NCBI GenBank assembly: GCA_949358305.1
Contig: OX442322.1
Coordinates: 7,006,001 to 7,070,000 of the forward strand
Direction: 5' to 3'
Length of the DNA stretch: 64,000 bases
Origin: Strigamia acuminata
Lineage: Eukaryota > Arthropoda > Chilopoda > Geophilomorpha > Linotaeniidae
Positions 30,705-41,045 of the stretch are shown here, one piece after another. How positions within the stretch are numbered: the first letter of the stretch is position 1; every line of letters starts with the position of its first letter. A program made the translations under genes and the position numbers. Below the pieces are notes generated by a model, which made no database searches, was not told the origin of the DNA, and saw only the letters and a list, made by a program, of their open reading frames with translations.

Positions 30705-31519
30705 TGTCGTGATCCGACTGTGAGAAATATTACTTACAATGGTACCTGAAATAATGCAGTTATTAATTAAAATAACTACACAGTTGAATAAAAGATTAAA
30801 AGATTTTATTTAAAATACTTAAATGAAAATTACAAATTAATATTATTGATCTAATTTTAATACTGTTCTTGGTCTCAGGTCCGTTGGCTGCGGACACGAG
30901 TGAATGCTGAATTTTAGTGTTAAAACTCAGACTTCTATCTTTGTTGGCTGTGTTGCTGTCGTCTAGGCGTTGAACAATGTTCCACGTATTAAACGTGTCG
31001 TCTTTTGTTCAATGTCGCGAATGGCGATGAATTATTTCCTTTCCGGAGACTCCAGATAGGAAATAGATATTTTGCAGTATGAATACAGAGCGGAATATCC
31101 ACTCTTATATTCGATATGAATGGTTCTACTTGCTGGGTCGACGGTCACCTGTCTCGGTCACTCCTGGTATGGTTTATACTCGAGGCTTGATCGTTGAGAC
31201 GTTGGTGTGTTGTCGGTGGGTAGTAGCAGTGTCGTGTTTGAGTCAAGTCGCTCTATTTATTTCCTCCCCACACGTGACAGGAACCAGAAGAGATTAACAT
31301 AATTTCTATTGTCAAATCCACTAGTCATGTGACGCAGGAGGAGAAAACGGGGTCAGTTCATTGACCTAAGGTCAAGTGGAAGATGGTAGAGACTCTACCC
31401 TATTCCAAGAAACCGATAATTGGTGGATGAGTATTAATTCTAATTTTATTCCACAGCAAAAGACGAATTAAATTTAATTTTACAAAGAAATAAAGTAGTG
31501 TCCATTTAGGATCACCACA
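30705..31519 (-). repeat. 3' LTR of gypsy C
   Basis: 815 bp, matching 41046-41860. Purine tract GAGAAAGGGACG lies just upstream on the minus strand (about 31520-31531). Confidence 0.94.
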
Positions 31520-31576
31520 CGTCCCTTTCTCAGCGAGGGTATACGGAGTCTCCGTAAACTTCTCGCAAATATTCAT

Positions 31577-34022
31577 TTATTTCTTAAACAATCCAGTGAA
31601 ATTCTTGGCCAGGACGAGTGGAGTCTCCACTGTTGATTGTCCAATCAACTTGGTAGACAGGTCACTAGGATCGGGACTCTCGTTGATGTAAAAACCCGGG
31701 TGACCCGGTTTTGGCTCGAATGGAGCCCTCACGCGCACGTGAACGTAGATGGGTGGAAGAAACATTGCGAGTCCTTGGTTATTGTAACGAATACGCGAAG
31801 ATTCCGACGGGGTCTTTGGCGTTCGGTGAGCTCGAATCAACCTCTGGTGGGTAATAAACTCTTCTCGGTTACCTCTTTCCAAGACCTTTTCCATCCACAG
31901 GAAGAAACATTTTCCCCGTCCCGGGCTCGCAATCAATGCCTCTCAGGTAGCTGGACTCATCATCAGGTTGGGATAATGCTCCGTAATACCCACGAAGAGT
32001 GTTCGTCGCGCTGGTGGTGGTGGTTCCTTCGGGGGTGACGGAGGAGGAGGCGACGGAGACTTGAAGGAGGCCGCACTCGTCTCCTCGGCGATCGGCTCGA
32101 GCGTGGGGTTAGGAGCTGTTTTTTGAGGAGTATATTGCCTCCGCGCTTCATTGAGAGTTTGCAACGTGAGGGGTGTCGTCTCTTCGGGTTGTGGGACGGC
32201 CTGTGAAGCTTTGATGGTTAGTTTTCCAGGCCCGGTCGGAATCGAGATAATGGGAGGTTGAGGTCTTTTTATCAACCGACAATTTTCGGGGTTTAAGTGA
32301 GCATTATGTTCTCTAGCGGATGCCTATGATGATTCGGGGTCGACATCTTGCTCAGTGAAGAGACTCCTCAATTCGGCGATGGATGGAAGTAGAGATTCCC
32401 AGTTTATCCGTAGGGCAGACGGGATGGTGAGTCCCTCGTCAATGGCTACGAGGCTTGCGGCGATGGCCTGGTGCGCGTTTTGGAAAGTGGCCGTGGCCAG
32501 TATGGATAAAAACACATCCGACAGCGCCAGTCGGGTGCGTCCCGCGAAGTGTGGCGCCATTCTGCCCGGGTTAGCAGTGAAATCGGTGGAGATTCTTTGC
32601 AGGGCCCGGATCGCATCCATCAGGATGGCGTGTTGATAGAAGTCAAATTCCTGCATCCGATCTCGGGCCGATGGGATTGACATCGCGGATTGCATTCGCC
32701 GTAACTCGTTTACGCTCGGATTGAATCGATTTATCCATCTTGACACCGCCGGGCGATTGTCAATTACTAAGGAATACACGGTCGGCGACGCTGTGCTCGT
32801 TTGAGGCGGAGGAGTTGGTTCCGGACTGGTTGGAGCGGGTGGTCGAATCGGCGCAATTGGTGGTGATTGCGGTTTCCAGACAGGAACAGGCGGGAGACCA
32901 GTGATTCGTATTGGTCGTGAATTGGTGTAGCTTTTGGGAGGTGAGACGGGACTAAATCGGGCCTGTCGACCGGCTCGAACCTCGTCGGACACTGGGCAAG
33001 AAGTGTCGTCAGGCTTATGTCGAGACTCGGTTCTCTCCGGCATATTCGTCTTTATTTCTCCAGCCTTTTCTATGGGTGTCAGCCGACTGAAGACCGAGAT
33101 TCGGTCCGGTCTTGGCGGGCGGATCGTTTGCGTGTGGTTGGAGTGTTTACGTCGATCTTGGTAAGCCTGTACACGGCGTATTTTTCGCTCCCGTCTGTGA
33201 TAATTTTTCCAATTACTTCCAGAGTCTCTGGACGTTTCTTTGGATCGAGATTCGGTCTTTTCAGTTGTTTGTTGCGAAGTCCATCGTGGTGTTCTCGCGG
33301 TCGCATGTGACGTTAAGTCGGGGGGCTCTCACATGAGAAGTAGATGCGACTCCCGAATCATCGAGTCGTGGACGTTTGCCAAACTGACCGTTGTCGAAAT
33401 TCTGCTCTTGGCGAGCACGTTTGTCGGCCAACCGCCGCTTCCGACCGACAATGCCCAATTGGTGCAACTGGTGCATCGCGGTCTGTGACTTGATGAAGCC
33501 AACACCCGGCTGCCATTGGGGTCGTTCGGCTTCTGCGTCGTCAATTTGTCTTAACCAGCGTTTTACTTTGACCGTTGTGAACCCCGCTGGCTGCAGGTGG
33601 TTGAAGACGGCTGTGTAAGCCTCATGTTGTATTTTTCTGGCATATTCTCTTAAAAATCGTTCTCGTTCTTCAGCTGAGCGGAGATCTCGCCAATGAAACG
33701 AGGCTCTTCGTTCCTCGTCGTCACCTGGATAATCCTCCTCGAGGAGCGGGTGCCAGAGCGGGGCAGGAGGGTCCAGATACTCTAGAATCTCTCTGCGCAG
33801 TTGTTCGCGGTATTTGGCTGGCATGTGATCGATCAACGTGCCAAAATCTGAATTCCATCGCCGGCACATGGCGCGGGACAGGATTAGCCTGACCTGCCAT
33901 GCGTTTAGGTCCGTGAATGTCTCGAAAAATCTACGAAACACAAGTGGTATCGTGCCCCGAAAAATTGCTCCTGGGGTCCTAATGTTGAAGTGGATGGGGC
34001 CCCAATTATTTAAGTCGGGTTT
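31577..34022 (-). pseudogene. Gypsy C extra 3' gene of unknown function, broken
   Basis: Minus-strand coding sequence starts behind a good 3' splice site (ATCATCTTTTCAG, AG ending at 34023). Part 1 (34022-33261) has a helical region (RRFFETFTDLNAWQVRLIL, FLREYARKIQHEAYTAVFNH) and a basic end. Part 2 (33306-33079) is basic. Part 3 (33043-31577) is one frame with two in-frame stops (about 32324 and 31943): a Pro-rich region, a helical domain (YQHAILMDAIRALQRISTDF), a second Pro-rich region (PSPPPPSPPKEPPPPARR) and a C-terminus ending NFTGLFKK. Taken together about 800 residues, broken by two frame changes and two stops. I do not recognise it. It has no membrane anchor, so it is not an obvious envelope. 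Confidence 0.6.
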
Positions 34023-34236
34023 CTGAAAAGATGATATTTTATAATAAAAATTAGTCAATGTTTTAATTTTTTATCACTTGAACGGAGAATCCGTTCTTTG
34101 GTAGTTCCACTTTTTTGTACTAGATGGCGCTAGTGTCGTGGTCGGGGCATAGTTTCGCACGTGGCTGCCAAAGTTTCTAGTCACGTGGTTATGCTACATT
34201 TTGCCTTGTTTTATCAATTAAATTCAAGTTGGAACC

Positions 34237-34500
34237 TTACGAAGTATTCATATGGCTTTTATCCTTTACCTCGACATTGGGGATGTCCCAATTTTCGTCA
34301 TCACCCATCGAGATTAGTTGTGGATCGTTTTTTTCGTCTATTATGCCCAATTCCTCGTTTTCTTCAAAGTTAACTTCTATTATGAGCTCGTTGGCTTCAT
34401 CTCCGGATGAATTTCCAGTATTCTCACGCGATCTTCGCATTTCATAAACCTCGCTGTTTTTACTTGAGAAACGCGTGCTCGTCGGAAGGTCGGAGGTCAC
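34237..34500 (-). CDS. Small acidic open frame downstream of gypsy C integrase
   Basis: About 87 codons, very acidic (ELIIEVNFEENEELGIIDEK), ending HMNTS. Located between the end of integrase (34602) and the extra gene (34022). The listed start is a non-ATG codon, and the nearest in-frame Met is at MRRSREN. It may be part of a spliced product, a C-terminal tail of pol displaced by a frameshift, or noncoding. Not recognised. Confidence 0.3.
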   Translation of the reverse strand: MTSDLPTSTRFSSKNSEVYEMRRSRENTGNSSGDEANELIIEVNFEENEELGIIDEKNDPQLISMGDDENWDIPNVEVKDKSHMNTS

Positions 34501-34601
34501 GTAAAAATAGATGTCACTAGTAGTTAGTTAATGTTTTGTAACTAGGTGGTTATTTCTTGTCAGTGATTGGATACTCCAATCACTGGTGTCTGTTGGGAAA
34601 T

Positions 34602-36010
34602 TTATCTACTGATGACTTTGCCATTTTTTATCAATGGATTCGGGCCTTTTTTGCGAGTGTTGTATCGTGGTATTTTGCTTTTTATTATTTTCTTCTTCTT
34701 TGTACTAATTGTTTCTTTCGCTTTAGTGTAATTTTCAGTCTCGACTGCTTCGTCCCCTTTCGAAATATCCTCCACGCCTCCGAGTTGAGTATCAACGGCG
34801 TCACCACCTACACTCGAGACGACGAGAGTTTCAGCGGCGCCATGTTGTGTATTTGTAACATCGTTAATTTCTGTATCCGGTCGAACTTCGCCCGGTAAAT
34901 TCTCATTAATAAACATATCTCTCTTTTCGGTAGTACTTGACGGTTGATTTTGATTCTCTGTCCAAATTTCCTGCGGAAATTCGGGGAGATATGGAGTCAA
35001 CTCCCTCGCATTAATAGCGCGATAATCAACGTTGTCGGATAACCGTCGTAATCGAAACGAATTCCCTCCGTGTGCCTCGATGATCACGTATGGACCATCA
35101 CAAATGTCGGCGAGGCCCGCGTGAATCCCTTTATCCGCGCTGGACAACGTGTGAGTCTTTTTCCACACCAGATCGTTTATTTTGAATCCCAAGAACGGAG
35201 TCTCTGTTTCTGCGGCTTTCACTCGATCTCGCATGTCGAACAGATGGGACATCATATGTTGATACGTCTCGGAAATGACTCGTTCTAATTGTTGGACGTA
35301 CACGTGTGGATTTTCTGGATCTACTTGGAGTATGCCTTCTGGTATTCGGTGATCCCAGGGCACTCTCAATTCCCTGGCGAAATTCAAGTACGCTGGGGAG
35401 AATCCCCTCGAGCGTGAAATCGTACTTCGGATACTGAAAGCGATCTCTTTTAAATAATCATCCCATTTTGAGTGAATATCGGTGAATATGGCGAGAGCAT
35501 ATTTTATGTCGCGATTTAATCGTTCCACTGGGTTGGCTCTTGGGTTATATGTCGATGTGTAGGACGGTTTTATGTCAAATTGGGCGCAGAATGCTTTATA
35601 CATATTTGACGCAAACTGTAGTCCGTTATCGGATATTATTTTTTGTGGGAATCCGAATCTCAGAGCCACCTCGTATATACATTGAATAATTTTTTGTTTT
35701 GTTGGGTGTTGCATTGGGAACAGCTCCGGCCATCCCGTCGCCACATCCATGATCACCAGGATATATTTATTTTTGTTTGAGCTAGTAATCTTTGGCCCCA
35801 TGAGATCTACACTTAAGCAATCAAATGGAGCATAGGGGCCCAAGAAAGTCCGTTCGCTGTCTCGGCCACATCGGGGCTTACAAGCTTGACAACGAATACA
35901 GTGATGGACGAACCGAATTATATCGTATTTCATTTTGGGCCAGTAATATAATTGGCGAGCACGATACATGGTCCGGGAGACTCCCGAATGACTGGCTAGC
36001 GGGTTTTTAA
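34602..36010 (-). CDS. Gypsy C integrase
   Basis: Minus-strand frame reading from about 36010 (NPLASHSGVSRT). HHCC finger: H at SHSG, later HHCIRCQAC. Catalytic core: CLSVDLMGPKI, KIISDNGLQF and NPRANPVERLNRD for D, D and E. Then the C-terminal domain with DGPYVIIEAHGGN and a long charged tail ending NPLIKNGKVISR. A frameshift near 36000 separates it from the RNase H frame (ending KQLKTR), since the preceding frame stops exactly where this one begins. Inserts the element cDNA into target DNA. Confidence 0.88.
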
Positions 36011-37066
36011 CTGTTTTGGTACAACCACTTTCATGGCACTTCCTGATTCGCTTAGGTCATCCTGCAAGTTCGGGTGATATTTTGCCAGTAAATCATTCTC
36101 GACCAAATATGGGTTGCATTTTTTCTCAAATCTTTTTCGATCTAGACGGGAGATAATGGCTGCTGGATACTCGTTTAGCGTTAGGAAACGACGTATCTCG
36201 ATACAGAAATCATCTGTTTTTTGAGCATTTATCAGGTCATCCCTGCTTGGTGGGGTACTATTTGTTTTCTCGGTTACTCGAGCAACAAAGGCATTCATGC
36301 TCACGTCGGAGACATGAGGAGCTATTGATAAATTGTAGTTATCAGGTGAACCCCTCACTGGTTGGTACGTGCGCGTCCAATACCCACAATACTTGTCATC
36401 CGTGGATTCTAGTTTCTCCACGGGTAATTCGTTTGGCTTCTTGAACACCCATTTACGGATTGGGGTAGGACAATAGATGATGTGAGAATCATCCTCACCG
36501 TCGTCATCAGGTCCCTCGGGGTCAGAAGCTGGAGCCCGAGAAAGAGCGTCAGCCACGACATTATATTTGCCAGGCTTGTACTCAATTTCGAGATCATAGG
36601 CCGTAAGCTCCAATTGCCACCTGGCCAATCTCCCCGAAGGCTCTTTCAGAGCCATCAGCCATTTTAGTGCTTGGTGGTCTGTTTGCACGACGAATCGTGT
36701 GAACTCGATATAGGGCCGGAATTTTCTAACAGCCCAGACCACCGCAAGACACTCTAGTTCCGTAGCAGAATAATTTTTTTCTGGCCCCTGGATCTTGCGG
36801 CTGATAAACATAGTCGGGACTTCCTGTTCCACGCCGTCTACTACATGCTGCTGCATTAATGCTGCACCTAGACCTATTTTACTGGCGTCGGTGTGCAATG
36901 CAAATTCCCTGTTCAAATCAGGCAAAGGGATCTTCTTAACATCGACTAGCATTTGTTTTATCGTCTGGAACGCGTCGTCACATGAATCTGACCATACAAA
37001 ATCCTTCTCATTTTTCTTCAACAAGTCCGTGATGGGGGCGGCCACCTCAGCAAGACGTGGGAGCAG
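35996..37066 (-). CDS. Gypsy C pol, RNase H section
   Basis: In frame with the reverse transcriptase above but separated from it by a single TGA at 37067-37069. RNase H motifs: LHTDASKIGLGAALM, SATELECLAVVWAVRKF, QTDHQALKWLM, NVVADALSRAP. A linker toward integrase follows (YCPTPIRKWVFKKPNELP). Degrades the RNA strand during reverse transcription. Confidence 0.88.
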   Translation of the reverse strand: MLPRLAEVAAPITDLLKKNEKDFVWSDSCDDAFQTIKQMLVDVKKIPLPDLNREFALHTDASKIGLGAALMQQHVVDGVEQEVPTMFISRKIQGPEKNYSATELECLAVVWAVRKFRPYIEFTRFVVQTDHQALKWLMALKEPSGRLARWQLELTAYDLEIEYKPGKYNVVADALSRAPASDPEGPDDDGEDDSHIIYCPTPIRKWVFKKPNELPVEKLESTDDKYCGYWTRTYQPVRGSPDNYNLSIAPHVSDVSMNAFVARVTEKTNSTPPSRDDLINAQKTDDFCIEIRRFLTLNEYPAAIISRLDRKRFEKKCNPYLVENDLLAKYHPNLQDDLSESGSAMKVVVPKQLKTR

Positions 37067-38731
37067 TCAATTGAAAAAATTGACCATCCCTAAAAAACGT
37101 TGTACGCCTTTTACGTCCTCCGGGGCGGGGAAATTGTTTATTGCTTGGATTTTCTTCGGATCGATGGACAATCCGTCGACTCCCACTTTATATCCGAGGA
37201 AGGCGAGTTCCTTCCTACAGAATTTACTCTTTTCGGAGTGTACATGTAGACCAGCCTTCTCCAACCGGGAGATGACTTCGTCGACATGTTTCACATGTTC
37301 GTCGAAAGTTTTGGAGACGATGACGATGTCATCGAGGTATGCCCATGCGTATTTGTGTAGGGCATCTCCCAAGACACGCTCGATTAATCGCTGGAAGGTC
37401 GATGGTGCATTAACAAGACCGAACGACATCACGTTAAACATGAGCCGTCCAATTGGGGAATAAAATGCCGTTTTTTCGCGGTCTTCCGGTCCCAGGTCGA
37501 CTTGCCAGTACCCCTTTGATAGGTTCATCTTTGAAACCCAGTTGAACGGGCTGAGCTCGCGGAGGATGGCCTCTATCGATGGCATCTGGATGGGGTCGAT
37601 CTTTGTAATAGCATTCAGTGGTCGAAAATCGATGCAGAGTCGGGGTTCTGAACCGGGGCGCATGACGAGGACTATCCTCATACTGTACTCCCCGATGGCC
37701 TCTGACACTATTCCTTTCTTGAGCAGATCTTGGAGGATTTTCGTCACTATTTCTCTTTTTTGAGGATTCATCCCCTTAAAGGGGACTCTTACCGGTTTTC
37801 CGGTGGTCAATTCGATCTCGTGTTTTACTAGGTTTGTTCGACCTGAGATTTTTGTTAGGATTCTCTCATGTTTGCGTAACATCTCCTCCAGTCTAGCTGT
37901 TTGTTCGTCATCGAGATCAGCTTCCATAGCGAGGGAATGCGTCAGATTCTCTGTTGCAATCCTCGCGGTGTAAGCCTTATAATCATAGTCTTGGATAAAT
38001 TTTTTAACGTCTTCACCTTCCCATTCACTGTCTTCTTCAGTTCTTTCTAAAAAATCGGAAAGTATTATTCGATGTCGTAGGGCCTCTGGATTATTTATGT
38101 AATTCCAGGATCGGGTCACTGGGTTTGGTTGGATGTTCATGATTTCCATCAAATCCATCCCAAACAGCAACACCGAGTCGTAAGTAGGCAAGATGACGAA
38201 AGAATGTCGTATTACTCCGCCCTCCCACAGGAAATCCATTTTTAGTATTCCTACCGGTCTCACATCGCCTGCTGCGGTTTGTACAATTAAATTTTTATTA
38301 ATGCCTCGCATATATTTCTTTTTATTAAACTCGAGCGTATCAACAAGGTCAGATGATATGAACGACCTATCTGCGCCCGAGTCTAGCAATCCCATCACTC
38401 TTTTTTTATTAAATGAGACCGATATCGTTGCCAACCTAGCAGAGTCTTGCCTCGTTACGTTACACCGGAGCACCCGTTGAGGTTTTGGTGTTAATTTGTC
38501 AAAGTCTGGTAGTTCTTGAAAATTATTGGCAATACTTTCATCATCTCGTATTATGAATTGTCTAGGTTTTGTTTTTTCTGGGGTTGTAAGCGCTGGTTCG
38601 TATAGAGTCTCTAGACTGTTGACTGTATATATTTCATTTTTTCGAAGAGGGTTTGGTTTAACGCAGACGGATCTATTTGCAGTCCGTCTGCGACTTCGAG
38701 TTTTTTGTCGCTTCAGATACAGCGGCCATGA
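37067..38731 (-). CDS. Gypsy C protease and reverse transcriptase
   Basis: The frame is open from 38731 and overlaps the gag end by about 59 bases in the +1 frame, so entry may be by +1 frameshift. Protease: VMGLLDSGADRSFISS, then LLFGMDLM. Reverse transcriptase: PRLCIDFRPLNAITK, NWVSKMNLSKGYWQV and WAYLDDIVIVSK. The first catalytic Asp, expected in FSxxDL, reads Asn here (KMNLSKGYW), which should impair polymerase. It ends at an in-frame TGA (37067-37069) after MVNFFN. Confidence 0.88.
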   Translation of the reverse strand, partial: SWPLYLKRQKTRSRRRTANRSVCVKPNPLRKNEIYTVNSLETLYEPALTTPEKTKPRQFIIRDDESIANNFQELPDFDKLTPKPQRVLRCNVTRQDSARLATISVSFNKKRVMGLLDSGADRSFISSDLVDTLEFNKKKYMRGINKNLIVQTAAGDVRPVGILKMDFLWEGGVIRHSFVILPTYDSVLLFGMDLMEIMNIQPNPVTRSWNYINNPEALRHRIILSDFLERTEEDSEWEGEDVKKFIQDYDYKAYTARIATENLTHSLAMEADLDDEQTARLEEMLRKHERILTKISGRTNLVKHEIELTTGKPVRVPFKGMNPQKREIVTKILQDLLKKGIVSEAIGEYSMRIVLVMRPGSEPRLCIDFRPLNAITKIDPIQMPSIEAILRELSPFNWVSKMNLSKGYWQVDLGPEDREKTAFYSPIGRLMFNVMSFGLVNAPSTFQRLIERVLGDALHKYAWAYLDDIVIVSKTFDEHVKHVDEVISRLEKAGLHVHSEKSKFCRKELAFLGYKVGVDGLSIDPKKIQAINNFPAPEDVKGVQRFLGMVNFFN

Positions 38732-40421
38732 TCATTTTCATGAGTTTTTCATCTTTCTCTTCTTCGCGTTTAATTCGAGTAGGGCAGTCATTTCGCCAAT
38801 GACCCTCTTCTCTGCAGTAATTGCAACGTCCCTTTGATGACTGGTTCGAGGAAGGCTTCGCGGATTCTCCGCTCTTGGCATCTCTCTTCTCTTCTCCTTT
38901 TTCTTCACGGGGGTTATGGTGACTTGACCTGCAATGTTGGTGCATCCTTGGCCGATAGCTGGGTGCAACATTCTTTGCGTATTTTGCATGTGCTATGTCT
39001 GTTTCGCTGGTGTTTTCTTGATCGGATTGGTCTTCATCCGACGTATGTACTTCCCCTTCGGATTCTATCGGATCTGTTGCGGTAGTACTGGCTTTGTTTG
39101 CTCGCAACTTCGCTGGCAGGGCTTCTATAAAACCGTTGAGGTAGTGATCCGATCGAATGAATTTCTCGGCATCTTTTCCTCTCTCGAGGATTCGTTGAGA
39201 TCGGGCCAAAGTGGCTGCCATCTCTTTTTCGGGGAGGTCGTCGTTATACCATTTGTCCAGCCGCTCGAAATTCGTGCGCGCAAAACGCACTATTGTTGGG
39301 AAATCCTGCTCTTCTGGTGCATTTGCCATTCGAAGGACTCTGGACGAGTACTTTGATAGCCCCCGCTGGAAGGTCATGAATTGTGCATAACCATCGAACG
39401 GGGTGTCCAGTTCCTCGAACATACTTTCGGCCCGCAGGATGTATGATCGGACGTCCTCGCCTGGGGCTTGCTTCATGTCTCCGATCCGGGCCGTTACTTC
39501 TTCGTCATTTTCCCCGAATCGTTCGCTGAACTTCTGTATGAAGTCCTCCCAATTAGAGGGCTTGTGGTGGCTGTACCAGACCCTGGCGGCTCCGGTAAGC
39601 ATCTCAACCAATCCACATTTAATCATCTCGTCTGGGGAGGCTCCAATTCGAAGAAAGGCTAATACAACCTCATCGATGAACTTATTTCCGGCTTTGAACC
39701 AGCCGTCGAACTTCATGAAACGCCACGTGGACCATTTGATATTTTGCTCCCGCCTCTGGAGACTCCATTGGGCTTGGTCATATTTCTTCAATAGTCGGTC
39801 GGTACGGATTTCTTTGAACACCGTTGGAGTTTGTTTATTTAAATTATTCAACCGTCGGTTGAATTTGTCCTCCAATTCCCTCATTCGACTCTCGAGTTGC
39901 GAGGCGGTGGAGCCACTCGTAGCACTTCCGGTCGTGGAACCATCCTGAACAGAGTCTTCCCCACGTACTCCGTGGGAGGTGGAGAAATTGTTCAGTAAGT
40001 TTAAATGCGTTCCGGGGGTTAAATCTTTCGGTCGTTTTTGTAGATTTATCTCATCTGTTCCAGTAGTCAATGCTTTTTCCTGAGTTTGTTTTAACTCGTT
40101 CTCTCGGCGAATCCGCTCGTTCCGTTCTGATTCGAGACGCTTCCTTACTAGTTCCAAATCGGACAAGGTTGGGAGCGGGATCATCCCTAGCCCCTTCAGC
40201 GTTCTCTTTTTATTTTGCGCATCTATTATCCGGAACATTTCCGTATGTCGAACGTCTTGCGGGCTGGCTTTGGGGTTACCGTTGCGCTGTGCGAGCTTGC
40301 TGGACCGCCCATGAAGACGCACTGTTTGCTTGACGCTAATCCTGAATATAGGCTTCATACACTTCCTGTTGAAACTCCAGCGGTTCGTCAATAATCCGTC
40401 CCGCCTGAATGATAGGTGCAT
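38673..40421 (-). CDS. Gypsy C gag
   Basis: Minus-strand frame. N-terminal region charged; coiled-coil-like stretch (SRMRELEDKFNRRLNNLNK); capsid (RFMKFDGWFKAGNKFIDEV, MLTGAARVWYSHHKPSNWED, FIQKFSERFGENDEEV); then one CCHC zinc knuckle CNYCREEGHWRNDC and a Lys-rich end. The first 60 residues are probably out of the original frame: a run of seven G (40443-40437) near the junction with the upstream frame suggests a frame change, and upstream coding (40933-40433) likely belongs to the same protein. Confidence 0.85.
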   Translation of the reverse strand: MHLSFRRDGLLTNRWSFNRKCMKPIFRISVKQTVRLHGRSSKLAQRNGNPKASPQDVRHTEMFRIIDAQNKKRTLKGLGMIPLPTLSDLELVRKRLESERNERIRRENELKQTQEKALTTGTDEINLQKRPKDLTPGTHLNLLNNFSTSHGVRGEDSVQDGSTTGSATSGSTASQLESRMRELEDKFNRRLNNLNKQTPTVFKEIRTDRLLKKYDQAQWSLQRREQNIKWSTWRFMKFDGWFKAGNKFIDEVVLAFLRIGASPDEMIKCGLVEMLTGAARVWYSHHKPSNWEDFIQKFSERFGENDEEVTARIGDMKQAPGEDVRSYILRAESMFEELDTPFDGYAQFMTFQRGLSKYSSRVLRMANAPEEQDFPTIVRFARTNFERLDKWYNDDLPEKEMAATLARSQRILERGKDAEKFIRSDHYLNGFIEALPAKLRANKASTTATDPIESEGEVHTSDEDQSDQENTSETDIAHAKYAKNVAPSYRPRMHQHCRSSHHNPREEKGEEKRDAKSGESAKPSSNQSSKGRCNYCREEGHWRNDCPTRIKREEEKDEKLMKMIMAAVSEATKNSKSQTDCK

Positions 40422-40432
40422 CTTTATTTGTT

Positions 40433-40933
40433 TTATCCCCCCCTATCATCTTCGAGATCTTTGTTAATGGAGTCCGAGATCTTCGGATTTCCCACTTGTG
40501 GATGAATGCATCTTTGCGCTAACGTATCGACTACTTTTTTCATTATTTTATCATAATTATCAGTCACTTCTATTGTAACCTTGTTTTGTACGGCCACTTT
40601 ATATGCTTGTACCAGCCGATCACTCTCTTCTAATTTCCGAGCGCTTTCTTCCAATCTCATACGAGTGATTTCGGATTTTTCAAACTCGGTTTGACTGGTG
40701 TCCAGATCTTTATTTAGTGGGGAGCTCGAGCGAGATGGAGTTTTATTCTCCTCCTCTTCTCGGTGATTTCCTTCTTTCTCGGACATTTCGCTGTCGCTGG
40801 ATTCAAAACTTTCTATCGGAAGTGAACTGGAAGAATTTTGTCCTTCTTTAGCCTTTTGTTTTTTGGCCTTTCTTTGGTTTCTACGGCGAGCACTTGCGGT
40901 AGAAGGTTCTTTAGGTGCTTGATTCATACGCAA
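40433..40933 (-). CDS. Upstream open frame of gypsy C, probably the gag N-terminus
   Basis: 166 codons, rich in Lys, Ser and Glu (RRRNQRKAKKQKAKEGQ, then an acidic stretch), ending at the seven-G run. It starts about 110 bases inside the 5' LTR. Dropping one G keeps a frame open for a further 37 codons, so a homopolymer length change is the simplest explanation for the separation from gag. Confidence 0.55.
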   Translation of the reverse strand: MRMNQAPKEPSTASARRRNQRKAKKQKAKEGQNSSSSLPIESFESSDSEMSEKEGNHREEEENKTPSRSSSPLNKDLDTSQTEFEKSEITRMRLEESARKLEESDRLVQAYKVAVQNKVTIEVTDNYDKIMKKVVDTLAQRCIHPQVGNPKISDSINKDLEDDRGG

Positions 40934-41045
40934 TGAACTGAGCGAAACTCTCTAGTAAAGATTCCTTTTTAAACTAGAGGTCAATCGGTACCAAGTAATA
41001 CTAGATAATTCAGAGTCTCTAAATTATCCCGGACAGGCCCCCACG
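40934..41045 (-). other. Gypsy C leader with primer binding site
   Basis: On the minus strand, two bases after the LTR, the sequence TGGGGGCCTGTCCGGGAT begins, the expected place and start for a tRNA primer site. The tRNA was not assigned. A short leader follows. Confidence 0.7.

Noticed and set aside
31079-31297. Plus-strand 72-codon frame, identical copy at 41420-41638
   Set aside because: Identical only because both lie in the two LTRs of gypsy C; no sign of a protein on the antisense strand.
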